Made by a program: the position numbers and the translations under genes
Shown: in pieces, positions 13,835 to 22,735 of the stretch
Layout of the letters: the number at the start of each line of letters is the position of its first letter
Position numbering within the stretch: the stretch's first letter is position 1
Notes under the pieces: model-generated
Seen by the model: only the letters and a program-made list of their open reading frames with translations
Told to the model about the DNA's origin: nothing
Database searches by the model: none
Assembly: GCA_910583845.1 (NCBI GenBank)
Contig: CAJUAB010000040.1
Coordinates: 1 to 36,009 of the forward strand
Length of the DNA: 36,009 nt
Reading direction: 5' to 3'
Source: an uncultured Acetatifactor sp.
GTDB taxonomy: Bacteria > Bacillota > Clostridia > Lachnospirales > Lachnospiraceae

Positions 13835-14391
13835 GCGAGGACAGGCGCAGACGCAGCACCGGCAAGGTGGACCGGCTGCCGCCGGAACTGAAAGACACCG
13901 TGGAACAGATGCTGCTGACCGGCTGCACATACAGGGAGATCGTGGCATTCCTCAAGGAAAACGGTGAGGAGATGTCGCAGATGGCGGTCTGTACCTACGC
14001 CAGGAAGTACCTGGCCACCGTGGAAATGATAAGCGTGGCCCAGAATAACTTCTCCATGCTGATGGACGAGATGAACCGCTATCCTGATCTGGATACATCG
14101 GAGGCGCTGATCCGGCTGGCCAGCCACCATGTGCTGAACGCGCTGACCAACCTGGACGAGGAACAGATGAAGGAGGTCCCGGTGGATAAGCTGATCCGGC
14201 AGACCAACGCGCTGATCCGCGCGGGTGCCTACAAGAAGCGGATCGATATGCAGACCAGGGAAAGCTATGAGGCCGGATTGGAGTCGGTCAAGAGCCTTGT
14301 GTTCGAGGCCATGGCCAAAGAGAACCCGCAGTTGTACCGACAGGTCAGCGAGTATCTGAACAAGAAAAAGAAGGAAGGGATGGAGGGCTGA
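13831..14391 (+). CDS. Mu gp27-like DUF3486 protein, probable small terminase
   Basis: 186 residues from ATG 13831. It begins RRRRSTGKVDRLPPELKDTVEQM, then GCTYREIVAFLKENGEEMSQMAVCTYARKYL, the clear DUF3486 signature with a helix-turn-helix for DNA site recognition. The remaining 120 residues are helical and probably oligomerise. In Mu this gene lies two places before the large terminase and is thought to supply the small terminase function. Here the NusG-like gene is inserted between the two. Confidence 0.8.
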   Translation: MSEDRRRRSTGKVDRLPPELKDTVEQMLLTGCTYREIVAFLKENGEEMSQMAVCTYARKYLATVEMISVAQNNFSMLMDEMNRYPDLDTSEALIRLASHHVLNALTNLDEEQMKEVPVDKLIRQTNALIRAGAYKKRIDMQTRESYEAGLESVKSLVFEAMAKENPQLYRQVSEYLNKKKKEGMEG

Positions 14392-14395
14392 TGCC

Positions 14396-15040
14396 ATGTG
14401 GTATGTGATCCAGGTTCTTACCGGCAGCGAGGTCGCCATTGCGGAGAAACTGAACCGGCAGGGAGTCCGGGCCCTTGTCCCACGGGAAAACCGGCTGATC
14501 CGCAGCGGTGGTGAATGGAAACAAAAGGAATATATCCTGTTTCCCGGCTATGTGTTTCTGGAAATGGTTTATAACGCGGGAAATTATTACAAGGTAAGGG
14601 GGCTGCCGGGAGTGATCCGCTTTCTGGGGGACGGCGGGCCGTCAAGGCTCTCGTATCTGGAAGCCGAGTGGATCATGCTGCTGTCCGGGAAGGAGAACCG
14701 GCCCATTGAGCCCACCGTCGTGCGGCAGGAGGCAGACGGCAGCATGAAGGTAGTGAGTGGTGTCTTGGAGAAACTGGCCCCCCGTGTTATCCGCTATGAC
14801 AGGCGCGGCAGGAAAGCCACCTTCGAGATCACGATCTGCAACGAGAAGAGGGAAGTCCGACTAAGCATCCGGCTGGATGGGGAGTCCCTGAACGTGGGGG
14901 CGGGTGAAAAGCCTCCGGAAGGGTTTTCGCCTGGCCGGACAGAAGAAAATCCCATGGATGCGGGCACTGATGAAAAGAATGCCGCGGGGGACGCGGCAGA
15001 GCGGGCATTGCAGGAAGCCGACCTGACTGCGGATGGTTGA
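14396..15040 (+). CDS. NusG-family specialised paralogue (LoaP/RfaH-like antiterminator)
   Basis: 214 residues; GGAGGG lies eight bases before ATG 14396. Residues 1-100 form an NGN domain: MWYVIQVLTGSEVAIAEKL, then ALVPRENRLIRSGGEWKQKEYILFPGYVFLEM and GVIRFLG, all hallmark positions of NusG-like proteins. A KOW-type barrel follows at about 115-165 (VVSGVLEKLAPRVIRYDRRGRKATFEI). The last 45 residues are acidic, Gly/Pro-rich and probably unfolded. Such paralogues bind paused RNA polymerase and let it pass terminators in one target operon. Placed at the head of the late operon, before a strong RNA fold, it most likely supports late transcription. This is unusual for a Mu-like phage. Confidence 0.85.
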   Translation: MWYVIQVLTGSEVAIAEKLNRQGVRALVPRENRLIRSGGEWKQKEYILFPGYVFLEMVYNAGNYYKVRGLPGVIRFLGDGGPSRLSYLEAEWIMLLSGKENRPIEPTVVRQEADGSMKVVSGVLEKLAPRVIRYDRRGRKATFEITICNEKREVRLSIRLDGESLNVGAGEKPPEGFSPGRTEENPMDAGTDEKNAAGDAAERALQEADLTADG

Positions 15041-15076
15041 TTCGTCCCGGCGCGGGAGGGCGGCGGACATAAGAGA

Positions 15077-15151
15077 GGGAACTGGGCAGGAGATGGACCT
15101 GGCCGGGTGGCGAAGCCCGGCTTTGGGACATGTTCCCGGCAGTTCCCTTTT
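15077..15151 (+). promoter_or_regulatory. Folded RNA after the NusG-like gene
   Basis: GGGAACTG (15077-15084) pairs with CAGTTCCC (15140-15147), the pairing extends by A-U pairs, and TTTT follows. Inside are CAGG/CCTG, GCCGGG/CCCGGC (15102-15107 with 15116-15121) and GGGA/TCCC (15125-15128 with 15134-15137). GTTCCC occurs twice (15132, 15142), so two exclusive pairings of the 5' strand are possible. It could be a terminator controlled by antitermination, or the RNA site read by the NusG paralogue. The 15041-15229 stretch has no gene. Confidence 0.55.
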
Positions 15152-15229
15152 ATGCATGCCCAGATACCGTTCAAAACAGCGCAGAATACGTTCAAATTCG
15201 TTTAAAAGTACGAAGGGGGGCAAGAATCC

Positions 15230-15277
15230 ATGGCCGTGTTTAAAAGCCTTAAACGGGGCGGTACGGGTCCTGTCTGA
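15230..15277 (+). CDS. 15-codon ORF before the large terminase
   Basis: ATG 15230 follows a very strong GAAGGGGGG. It encodes MAVFKSLKRGGTGPV and stops twelve bases before the terminase GTG. The large terminase itself has a weak site, so this may be a coupling leader peptide. It could also be chance. Confidence 0.3.
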   Translation: MAVFKSLKRGGTGPV

Positions 15278-15288
15278 CGGGAAAGCGG

Positions 15289-17055
15289 GTGAGGGAGATC
15301 AGAAAAGGAAAAAGCAGCAGCATACAGGCTCTGATCGGCGCGTTGGCCGAGGCTGAAAGCAGGATGCATTATGATGACAGGACAGAGGATTTGAACGAAC
15401 TGGAAAGCCTGTTGAAAGCATCCCTGTACAAAGACGGTTCCCCAGAGCGTGAGAGGATACGGCAGGATTACGAAGCAGGCCTGCCGGTGACGGGCCCAGG
15501 GGGCATCCGCCAGCGCCTTGGGGCGATCGACCTGGAGTTTTTTGGAAGGGCATACTTCCCGCATTATTTTTCCAAGCCGTCGCCGGAGTTCCACCGGGAA
15601 CTGGATGATATCTGGCAGCGGGGCGTCCTGAAGGGGGAGGCCCCGCTGACGCAGGGGCAGGTTAAGAAAATCAGCAGGATGGCGGGGGTGAAGCGGGTAG
15701 TGGCGGCCCCTCGCGGGCACGCCAAGTCCACAAGCCTTACCTTCAAGGGGACGATCCACTCCATCGTGTATGGATATAAGCACTACCCCATCATTATATC
15801 TGACAGTTCCGACCAGGCGGAGGGCTTCCTGGAAAACATACGCGTGGAATTTGAGGAAAACGAGGCGCTCCGGGAGGATTTCGGGAATCTCGTGGGCAAG
15901 GTCTGGAGAAGCAACGTGCTGCTCACCAGCACTAACATCAAAGTGGAGGCCATCGGCTCCGGAAAGAAGATCCGGGGGCGGAAGCACAGGAACTGGAGGC
16001 CGGATCTGCTGCTGCTGGATGACATTGAAAATGACGAGAATGTCCGTACCCCCGAACAGAGGGCCAAGCTGGAAAGCTGGTTTCTGAAAGCCGTGTCGAA
16101 GGCCGGTGATGACTACACGGACATGATCTATATCGGGACGCTGCTGCATTATGACAGCCTACTGGCCAAGACGCTGAAAAATCCCGGATACAGGGCTGTT
16201 AAATATAGGGCGGTCATCTCCTTTTCAAAAGAAGACAGTCTCTGGAAAAAGTGGGAGGATATTTTCACAGACCTTTCAAATGAGGATCGAGAGGCGGATG
16301 CCAGGAAGTTTTTTGAACAAAACCGGCAGAAGATGCTGGAGGGCACAAAAGTGTTATGGCCAGAAAAGCTGTCTTATTATGACCTGATGGTTATGCGGGT
16401 GACAGATGGGGAGGCCTCCTTCAATTCCGAGGAACAGAATGAGCCGATCAATCCGGAAGACTGCATATTTAACCCGGAGTGGTTTAAGTATTACAACGAG
16501 GCGGAGACAGACTTCAAGGACCGAAACTTTTTATTTTTCGGTTTTGTGGACCCGTCCCTTGGAAAGAGCAGGCACAGTGACTTCTCCGCGATTATCACCA
16601 TGGCCAAACACAAGGTATCCGGATATATGTATGTGGTGGATGCCGACATTGAGCGGCGGCACCCGGATAAGATTATCGCGGATGTGCTGGAAAAGGAAAA
16701 ACTTCTGCGCCGGGAGTATGGCAGGGGTTATAAGAAATTCGGGGCGGAGACGGTACAGTTCCAGTGGTTTTTGAAGGAGGAACTGGCGAAAGCATCGGCA
16801 AGGGCGGGATTATATCTGCCCATTGAAGAGGTTCCGCAAAGCAGTGACAAGACCATGCGTATCCAGACGTTGCAGCCGGATGTGAAAAACCATTATATCC
16901 TGTTCAACAAGCGACATAAGATTCTGATGGAGCAGATGGAGCACTTCCCGATGGGGGCACATGACGATGGTCCGGACGCGCTGGAAGGATGCCGCACACT
17001 AGCCAAAAAGATTAAGAAGTTCAGGATAATGAGCAAAAAGGAATTGGGATTATAG
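15289..17055 (+). CDS. Large terminase subunit (Mu gp28-type)
   Basis: 588 residues from GTG 15289. The ATPase half has a deviant Walker A APRGHAKST (residues 140-148, Lys146) and Walker B LLLLDDIEND (D244, D245). The nuclease half has FGFVDPSLGKSRHSDFSAI and ends with HDDGPDALEG, the acidic cluster of RNase H-like terminase nucleases. Terminase cuts and pumps phage DNA into the head. In Mu-type phages it packages head-full from the integrated copy, taking host DNA at the ends. The first 70 residues are a helical extension that may contact the small subunit. Confidence 0.93.
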   Translation: MREIRKGKSSSIQALIGALAEAESRMHYDDRTEDLNELESLLKASLYKDGSPERERIRQDYEAGLPVTGPGGIRQRLGAIDLEFFGRAYFPHYFSKPSPEFHRELDDIWQRGVLKGEAPLTQGQVKKISRMAGVKRVVAAPRGHAKSTSLTFKGTIHSIVYGYKHYPIIISDSSDQAEGFLENIRVEFEENEALREDFGNLVGKVWRSNVLLTSTNIKVEAIGSGKKIRGRKHRNWRPDLLLLDDIENDENVRTPEQRAKLESWFLKAVSKAGDDYTDMIYIGTLLHYDSLLAKTLKNPGYRAVKYRAVISFSKEDSLWKKWEDIFTDLSNEDREADARKFFEQNRQKMLEGTKVLWPEKLSYYDLMVMRVTDGEASFNSEEQNEPINPEDCIFNPEWFKYYNEAETDFKDRNFLFFGFVDPSLGKSRHSDFSAIITMAKHKVSGYMYVVDADIERRHPDKIIADVLEKEKLLRREYGRGYKKFGAETVQFQWFLKEELAKASARAGLYLPIEEVPQSSDKTMRIQTLQPDVKNHYILFNKRHKILMEQMEHFPMGAHDDGPDALEGCRTLAKKIKKFRIMSKKELGL

Positions 17056-17066
17056 GGAGGCCGGGT

Positions 17067-18440
17067 ATGGCGGTTATTTACATGGACAGGGATTCCATAA
17101 AAAGTCTGACGGAAAAGGATATTCGGGATATGATCGACAAGAACGCCGTGGACATCAAATTCGGGCGTTTGTATGATTACTATATTGGAAAACATAAGAT
17201 CCTTCAGGAAAAAAAGCGTGATGCCGCGGCTCCCAACAACCGTCTGGTCCACAATATGGCGCGGTATATCACGGATACGGCCACAGGCTACTTCGTGGGG
17301 CAGCCTGTGGTCTACAGCTCTCCTGACGAAGAGTTCCTGCGAATCATACAGGATATCTTTAATTATAATGACGAACAGGACCATAACATGGAAATGGCAA
17401 AGAACTGCAGCATCGGCGGAAGCTGCTTTGAAATGCTTTACATGGATGAGGACGCGAAGATCCGGCTGGCAAGAATTCCGGCGCAATGCGGGATCATGAT
17501 TTATGAGTCTGACAGCGGTTTTTCCGACCCCATGGTTTTCATACGGACAATCGAATCCCGGGACAAAAACGATAATGTGATCCGGAAAGTGGAGTTTTGG
17601 GACGCCTGCCGGGTGATGCGCTTCAGATCTTTTAACGGGGGTGAGCTGATCCTGGAAGCGGCCCAGGACCATTACTGGCAGGATGTGCCGTTTGTGGAAT
17701 ACATCAACAATGAAGAAAGGCTGGGAGATTTCGAGGGAGTTATTACCGAGATCGACGCCTACAACAAGGTCCAGAGCAATACCGCCAACTATTTTGAATA
17801 CAATGATGACGCCATTTTAAAGGTCATGAGACTGGGAGATGTGGAAAGCGAGGATATCCGGGAGATGAAGGAAAACGGGGCCATTATCCTGGAAGACGGC
17901 GGCGACGTGGCGTGGCTGCTAAAACAGGTTGACGATACAGCCCTGGAAAATTACAAGAACAGGCTCAGGGAGGACATCCATACCATGGCCAACGTACCGC
18001 ATATGTGCGATGACTCTTTTGGTGGAAATCTTTCCGGAGTGGCCATCTCCTACAAGCTGTGGGGATTGGAACAGATGTGTGCCATCAAGGAACGGAAGTT
18101 CAAAAAGGGCTTGCAGCGCAGGATGGAACTGATCACAAATATGCTGAATGTAATGGGGTATCATTTTGACTACCGGGCCATTGTCCCGAAGTTCAGGCGC
18201 AACAAGCCGCAGAACATTCTGGAGATGGCGCAGGTCATCACGACACTGGCAAATGATCTGTCCCGGGAGACCAGGCTGCAAATGCTTCCCACGGTGGAGA
18301 ATGTGCAGGAGGAGCTGGCGAAGCTGGAGGAGGAAAAGAAGCAGGACCAGGAGGCGTTTGGAGTCTATGAGAACCTTGCCAGGGCTTTCCAGTCTGCGGA
18401 GCGGGAGGAGGCAGGGGATGAGCCAGCGGGAACGCAATGA
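17067..18440 (+). CDS. Portal protein, SPP1 gp6-type
   Basis: 457 residues. ATG 17067 follows GGGAGGCC. The family pattern is clear: NNRLVHNMARYITDTATGYFVGQPV near residue 55, then SIGGSCFEMLYMDEDAKIRLARIP and a long central wing. A C-terminal crown helix region (RMELITNMLN) is followed by a charged tail. The portal forms the dodecameric channel at one head vertex. Mu itself uses a different portal family, so the head module here appears to derive from SPP1-like phages. The gene end overlaps the minor head gene by 23 bases. Confidence 0.9.
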   Translation: MAVIYMDRDSIKSLTEKDIRDMIDKNAVDIKFGRLYDYYIGKHKILQEKKRDAAAPNNRLVHNMARYITDTATGYFVGQPVVYSSPDEEFLRIIQDIFNYNDEQDHNMEMAKNCSIGGSCFEMLYMDEDAKIRLARIPAQCGIMIYESDSGFSDPMVFIRTIESRDKNDNVIRKVEFWDACRVMRFRSFNGGELILEAAQDHYWQDVPFVEYINNEERLGDFEGVITEIDAYNKVQSNTANYFEYNDDAILKVMRLGDVESEDIREMKENGAIILEDGGDVAWLLKQVDDTALENYKNRLREDIHTMANVPHMCDDSFGGNLSGVAISYKLWGLEQMCAIKERKFKKGLQRRMELITNMLNVMGYHFDYRAIVPKFRRNKPQNILEMAQVITTLANDLSRETRLQMLPTVENVQEELAKLEEEKKQDQEAFGVYENLARAFQSAEREEAGDEPAGTQ

Positions 18441-19980
18441 GTGGATTGAGAAGGCCAAACAGAGGGCGCTGGACAATGCCAGGGAAACGGACGGCTATGT
18501 CAGGGATATTATGGTGCTGTATGATGAAACGGCCAACCAGCTGGAGACGGAAATAAATGCCATGTTCCAGAAATACGCGGGGGAGAACGGTCTGACACAG
18601 GCTGAGGCTTCGAAGCTGCTGACGGGAAGCGAGTACAGCAGATGGCGGCAGGGCATGGACGCGTATGTCGCACAGGCAGGGGGAGATTCGCGTGTGCTGC
18701 TGGAACTGAATACCCTGTCCGCAAAATCACAGATCAGCAGGAAAGAGCAGCTGCTGGCCAATATTTACCGGGAAATGATCACGCTTTCCGGGGAGACCGA
18801 GACAAAGCTGACAGATCTCCTGGGGGATATGTTCAAGACCAATTATTACAGGGGCTGTTATGATATCCAGTCCATGCTGGGAGTTGGATTTCCCGTGGCA
18901 AAGGTAGACGCGGGGCTGCTGAAGAGCATTCTGGAATATCCCTGGTCGGGAAAGAATTATTCCCAGGCAGTATGGGAGAACACGGACAGGCTGGCGGCCC
19001 TGGCCCGGCGGGAGATCACCCTTGGGTTCATGTCCGGGGCGGGCGTCCGGGAAATGGCCAGAGAGATTGACGGCATTATGGAGAAAGGGCGTTATGCGGC
19101 GGAGAGACTTGTCCGGACAGAGTGCAGTTATTTTGCCAACCAGGGAGAATTGGAATCATACCGGGAACTTGGGATTGAGGAATATACATATATTGGCGGC
19201 GGATGTGACATTTGTATGGAGATAAACGGCAGTACTTTCCGTATGGATGAGGGGCAGCCGGGAGTGAACATGCCCCCGATGCACCCAAACTGCAAATGCA
19301 CGATCAGGGCAAAAGCAGGGCTGGATCTGTTTAAGAACAGGGATGATGCCAATCCACTGAAAGACAGCCCCAGGTTTGAAGAGTGGAAACAGCGCTATGT
19401 GGAGGATGGAGGCCTCAGAGCCGCAGTCGGGAACCCGTCTGACGGCGTTGAGATGCATGAGGGAAAGAAATTCCTGGAGAAGATTGACGCTGGGGACGGC
19501 AGTCTGGTACAATCTAAATTGAGCGAGTATACGGAGCAGATCGCGAAGGATAATGAGAAAGAGAACGCGGTCTGCGTCACCCGGAATGGAAATGTTTATC
19601 AATGCTATGGCACTGCGGACCATGTATATCCTGATTACGATCTTGGAGATGGACTTGCAGGGGCGTATGTTACCCATAATCATCCGACCGCTGAAACACA
19701 TTATTCCTTTAGCGACGCGGACATTTCCCTGTTCATGGAGTACAGACTTCCGCAGCTTACAGGAGTGGATGATAAATTTATTTATATAATCCGAAGAACG
19801 GACAGCACAACATGTGCTGACAGAAGCGCCCTGATTCATGCATATAAGGGTGAAAATTATGCGGCTTTCATAAATGAGGTCATGAATAACGCTGCAGATG
19901 TAGATATTGATGAATATGATTTCATTGTAAGGAGGCTGGCGGATCAGTATGGTTTTGAGTATGAAAGAAAGAAACGATAA
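18418..19980 (+). CDS. Minor head protein (SPP1 gp7/Mu F-like) fused to JAB-like peptidase domain
   Basis: 521 residues from ATG 18418 (GGGAGGAGG upstream). Residues 1-200 are helical. Residues 215-305 are the F/gp7 domain, with RLVRTECSYFANQ, C263-x-x-C266 and MPPMHPNCKCTI as in all members. The last 150 residues form a separate domain with VTHNHP (H420, H422) and SFSD (S430, D433), the H-x-H-P...S-x-x-D metal site of JAB/MPN metallopeptidases related to RadC. Such tails on F-like proteins can be processing peptidases or effectors injected with DNA. The domain's role is inferred. Confidence 0.88.
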   Translation: MSQRERNEWIEKAKQRALDNARETDGYVRDIMVLYDETANQLETEINAMFQKYAGENGLTQAEASKLLTGSEYSRWRQGMDAYVAQAGGDSRVLLELNTLSAKSQISRKEQLLANIYREMITLSGETETKLTDLLGDMFKTNYYRGCYDIQSMLGVGFPVAKVDAGLLKSILEYPWSGKNYSQAVWENTDRLAALARREITLGFMSGAGVREMAREIDGIMEKGRYAAERLVRTECSYFANQGELESYRELGIEEYTYIGGGCDICMEINGSTFRMDEGQPGVNMPPMHPNCKCTIRAKAGLDLFKNRDDANPLKDSPRFEEWKQRYVEDGGLRAAVGNPSDGVEMHEGKKFLEKIDAGDGSLVQSKLSEYTEQIAKDNEKENAVCVTRNGNVYQCYGTADHVYPDYDLGDGLAGAYVTHNHPTAETHYSFSDADISLFMEYRLPQLTGVDDKFIYIIRRTDSTTCADRSALIHAYKGENYAAFINEVMNNAADVDIDEYDFIVRRLADQYGFEYERKKR

Positions 19981-20185
19981 AAAGGCATGGGCCGCTTATG
20001 AAAAAGAGGCAAAAAAGCTGATGAAAAAAACCATGAAGAAAAGAGAGCAGATATCCGCCAGACATGCGAATGACCCGCCAGCTAAAGGACTGGGGCTTAC
20101 AGCGGAAGACAGAGAGGCACGACGGCTTACACAGTGGTATAGGGAAGAACTTATAAAGCTGCAAATCAAGCATGGCATAAAATAG
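19949..20185 (+). CDS. Small charged helical protein, 78 aa
   Basis: Starts inside the end of the minor head gene. ATG 19949 has AAGGAGG 13 bases before it, and ATG 19961 is an alternative. It is very Lys/Arg/Glu-rich with a helical heptad pattern (AWAAYEKEAKKLMKKTMKKREQI), a proline break, then another helix. No family recognised. The position between minor head protein and scaffold suggests a small head accessory or decoration-assembly factor. Confidence 0.55.
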   Translation: MVLSMKERNDKKAWAAYEKEAKKLMKKTMKKREQISARHANDPPAKGLGLTAEDREARRLTQWYREELIKLQIKHGIK

Positions 20186-20297
20186 GCATCCGAAAGGGTG
20201 CTTATTTCATTGCATAAATTTACCGTGCAAACACTGGTCAAAATTATTTTTGGCGGAAGCTGTTTGCAGCACTATAAAAATGAAGGAGGAAAAAGAG

Positions 20298-20942
20298 ATG
20301 GATGAACAGGAAAACACAGCTCAGGAGACCGGACAGGACGCGCAGGAAGCAGCGGCACAGGGACAGCACAGCGGGGACTCTGATGCCGGGAAAATGAGCG
20401 CGGTGCAGAGGTTTATGAACGGGCTCTTTGGTACAGGGAAAGATGCCGGTTCGGAGGAAGCGCGGGATAAGGATGGAAATGGGACCGGGGAGCAGGGAGG
20501 AGGGAATGAAGGCAAAAGCTATACCCAAGCAGATTTGGATTCTGCAATTTCCGCCGCAAGAAAACAGTGGGAGGACGAGACCGCGGAGGCAGAAAGGCGC
20601 AGGAGAATGTCTCCGGAAGAACGGACTGCGGAAGACCAGAAGAAAAAGGACGCGCGGATCGCTGATCTGGAAGGACAACTGCTTAAGAAGGAACTGCGGG
20701 AGGAAGCGGTCAGGGCGCTGGAGAAGGAGGGTTATTCCCCTGGATTGGCGGAAATGCTGGATTATTCCAGCAGAGAGAGGATGGAGGAAACCCTGAAGGC
20801 CACAACTCAGATCTTTAAGGACAGCCTTGCGGGAGCCGTGCAGGCCAGGCTTAAAGGCAGGACCCCGGAGGGGCTTGGAAGGGCGGCTACATCTGAGAAC
20901 CTGCTGAGAGACCAGATCGCAAGGAACATCAGAGGTATTTAA
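20298..20942 (+). CDS. Scaffold protein (DUF4355-type)
   Basis: 214 residues from ATG 20298 with GAAGGAGG. The N-terminal 70 residues are low complexity, Gln/Gly/Glu-rich. YTQADLDSAISAARKQWEDETAEAERRRRMSPEERTAEDQ then starts a long coiled coil. The C-terminal domain (LREEAVRALEKEGYSPGLAEMLDYS, then SLAGAVQARLKGRTP) is typical of scaffolds that lie just before the capsid gene. It guides capsid assembly and is lost on maturation. Confidence 0.88.
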   Translation: MDEQENTAQETGQDAQEAAAQGQHSGDSDAGKMSAVQRFMNGLFGTGKDAGSEEARDKDGNGTGEQGGGNEGKSYTQADLDSAISAARKQWEDETAEAERRRRMSPEERTAEDQKKKDARIADLEGQLLKKELREEAVRALEKEGYSPGLAEMLDYSSRERMEETLKATTQIFKDSLAGAVQARLKGRTPEGLGRAATSENLLRDQIARNIRGI

Positions 20943-20968
20943 ATTCGGTTTAAGGAGGATAAGGTAAG

Positions 20969-21895
20969 ATGAACAATATCGAGACAGCCGCCATCATCCA
21001 GAGCGAGCTGGACAAGGCCGCCGTGGAGCAGTCCACATCCGGCTGGATGGAGGTAAACGAGAAACTGGTCAAGTATAACGGGGGCAGTGAGGTCAAGATT
21101 CCGAATGTCAGCATGGACGGACTGGCGGACTATGACCTGACGAACGGTTTTACCAGCGGGGACATAACGTTCAAGTACCAGACCAAGGAGATGACCCAGG
21201 ACAGGGGGCGCTCTTTCAGCTTTGATGAAAACACGGTAGATGAGACAAACTTTGCCCTGACCGCGGCAACTGTGATGGGTGAATTCCAGAGAACCAGAGT
21301 TGTCCCTGAGATCGACGCATACCGGTACAGCAAGATTGCGGCAGACTGTATTGCGAAAAACAGGGCATCCGGTGGCTATGTGCCGGAAGAGGCAACAATC
21401 CTGTCAAAGTTGTACTATGACATTGCCGCCATCCAGAATATAGTCGGTGAGAATGTCCCGCTGGTCATCACTATTGACCGCATGGCGGCCGCCATACTTT
21501 CTATGAGTGAAAGGCTTTCCAAAAAGCTGGACGTGACTGATTTTAAGCAGGGAGACGTGACATTAAAGGTCAAAAGCCTGGATGGAATACATCCCCTGAT
21601 TCCAGTGGGATCGGATAGGCTGAAGACGGCATACCTGTTCAGGGATGGCAAGACAGAGGGACAGAAGGAAGGAGGATTTGCCCCGGCTGCCGGGTGCAAG
21701 AGTATCAACTGGATTATTACTCCCAGGAACGCCCCGATCGCGGTGTCCAAGACGGACAAGACCAGGATTTTTGATCCGGAGACAAACCAGAAAGCAAGAG
21801 CATGGGCCATGGACTACCGTAAGTTCCATGACCTGTGGATCACTGACCAGAAGGTAATGCAGTGCTTTGTCAATTTGAAGGAAGCGCTGGCATAA
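20969..21895 (+). CDS. Major capsid protein
   Basis: 308 residues; AAGGAGG precedes ATG 20969. The order portal, minor head, scaffold, this gene, then connector genes fixes its role. Its pattern also matches HK97-fold capsids of Firmicute phages without a scaffold domain of their own: NEKLVKYNGGSEVKIPNVSMDGLADYD near the E-loop, RGRSFSFDENTVDETNFAL in the spine helix, and VPEIDAYRYSKIA. No prohead protease gene is present nearby, so maturation probably lacks cleavage or uses the JAB-like domain upstream. Confidence 0.85.
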   Translation: MNNIETAAIIQSELDKAAVEQSTSGWMEVNEKLVKYNGGSEVKIPNVSMDGLADYDLTNGFTSGDITFKYQTKEMTQDRGRSFSFDENTVDETNFALTAATVMGEFQRTRVVPEIDAYRYSKIAADCIAKNRASGGYVPEEATILSKLYYDIAAIQNIVGENVPLVITIDRMAAAILSMSERLSKKLDVTDFKQGDVTLKVKSLDGIHPLIPVGSDRLKTAYLFRDGKTEGQKEGGFAPAAGCKSINWIITPRNAPIAVSKTDKTRIFDPETNQKARAWAMDYRKFHDLWITDQKVMQCFVNLKEALA

Positions 21896-21918
21896 CCCCT
21901 GCGGAGGAGGAATGGAGT

Positions 21919-22371
21919 ATGGATAGGATTTTCTTATATAGGGGCAATGTGGTGAGGGAGGCCGTTTCCGAGGAGGCGGCAAAAAGCCTGGAGACAAAAG
22001 GGTTTGTCCGCGTGGGCGCGTCCGCAGCAGGCCGGGAGGTATCTGATGCGGATGCGCTGGAAGAGGCGGTATCCGCCTTAAAGACACAGCTGGCCATGGC
22101 AGCGGAGGCAATTGCCGTTGCTGAAGAAGAGCGCCAGGAGTCGGAAAACAGGGCAAGAGAGGCCGAGGAGAAACGGGCGGAGGCTGTCGGAGAGGCAGAA
22201 GCCCTGAGGGAGGAACTGGCTGGGACCAGAAAGAGACTGGAGGCGGCAGAGAGGGAAACTAAGTCTCTGGCCCTGGAGCTGGATAGAACCAGGGAACAGC
22301 TGGAGGCGGCGGTGAGGAAAAACAAAGCCGCGTCCGGAAAAGAAAAGAAGCAGGAGGCGGCGGATGACTGA
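21919..22371 (+). CDS. Coiled-coil head accessory protein
   Basis: 150 residues from ATG 21919, AGGAGG upstream. The first 40 residues (FLYRGNVVREAVSEEAAKSLETKGFVRV) form a small N-terminal unit seen in some capsid-adjacent phage proteins. The next 100 are an uninterrupted coiled coil of Ala, Glu, Arg heptads. The last 20 are Lys-rich. It may be a head fibre or decoration protein or an assembly factor. Function not established. Confidence 0.6.
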   Translation: MDRIFLYRGNVVREAVSEEAAKSLETKGFVRVGASAAGREVSDADALEEAVSALKTQLAMAAEAIAVAEEERQESENRAREAEEKRAEAVGEAEALREELAGTRKRLEAAERETKSLALELDRTREQLEAAVRKNKAASGKEKKQEAADD

Positions 22372-22735
22372 GCGGCAGGAAAAGGAACTGGTGGCTGAGC
22401 TCATGGACAGTATGAAACTCCCTGAGAGCCAGGAGCGGACGGCCAGAAGATATATTGGCCGGGCTGTGGACAAAATATTAATATATTGTAACCGCGAGGA
22501 CCTGCCGGACCGGCTGATGAACACAGTGGTCCAGATCGCGGAGGATATGATGCGGTCCGACCGGATTGTGGAGGAAGAGAAAGAGGTGGCGGGCATTACT
22601 CGTGGGGATACCGCCATATCCTATCATACTGGGAATGAGAATAGACAGGCTGCCATTGACTTTATGAAAAACTACGAAAAAACCCTGAACCATTTTAAGA
22701 AAATGAACCTGCCGAAGGAAAAAAGAGATGACTGA
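22364..22735 (+). CDS. Head-tail connector (gp6/YqbG-like)
   Basis: 123 residues, start overlapping the previous gene by eight bases. The helical fold pattern ARRYIGRAVDKILIYCNREDLPDRLMNTVVQIAEDMM is diagnostic of the gp6-type adaptor that docks under the portal. The position after the capsid agrees. Confidence 0.8.
   Translation: MTERQEKELVAELMDSMKLPESQERTARRYIGRAVDKILIYCNREDLPDRLMNTVVQIAEDMMRSDRIVEEEKEVAGITRGDTAISYHTGNENRQAAIDFMKNYEKTLNHFKKMNLPKEKRDD

Noticed and set aside
20186..20297. Hairpin with GAAA loop after the small helical gene as terminator
   Set aside because: The stem is six pairs with a wobble and the T-run is broken. It may form but would not stop transcription of the head operon well.
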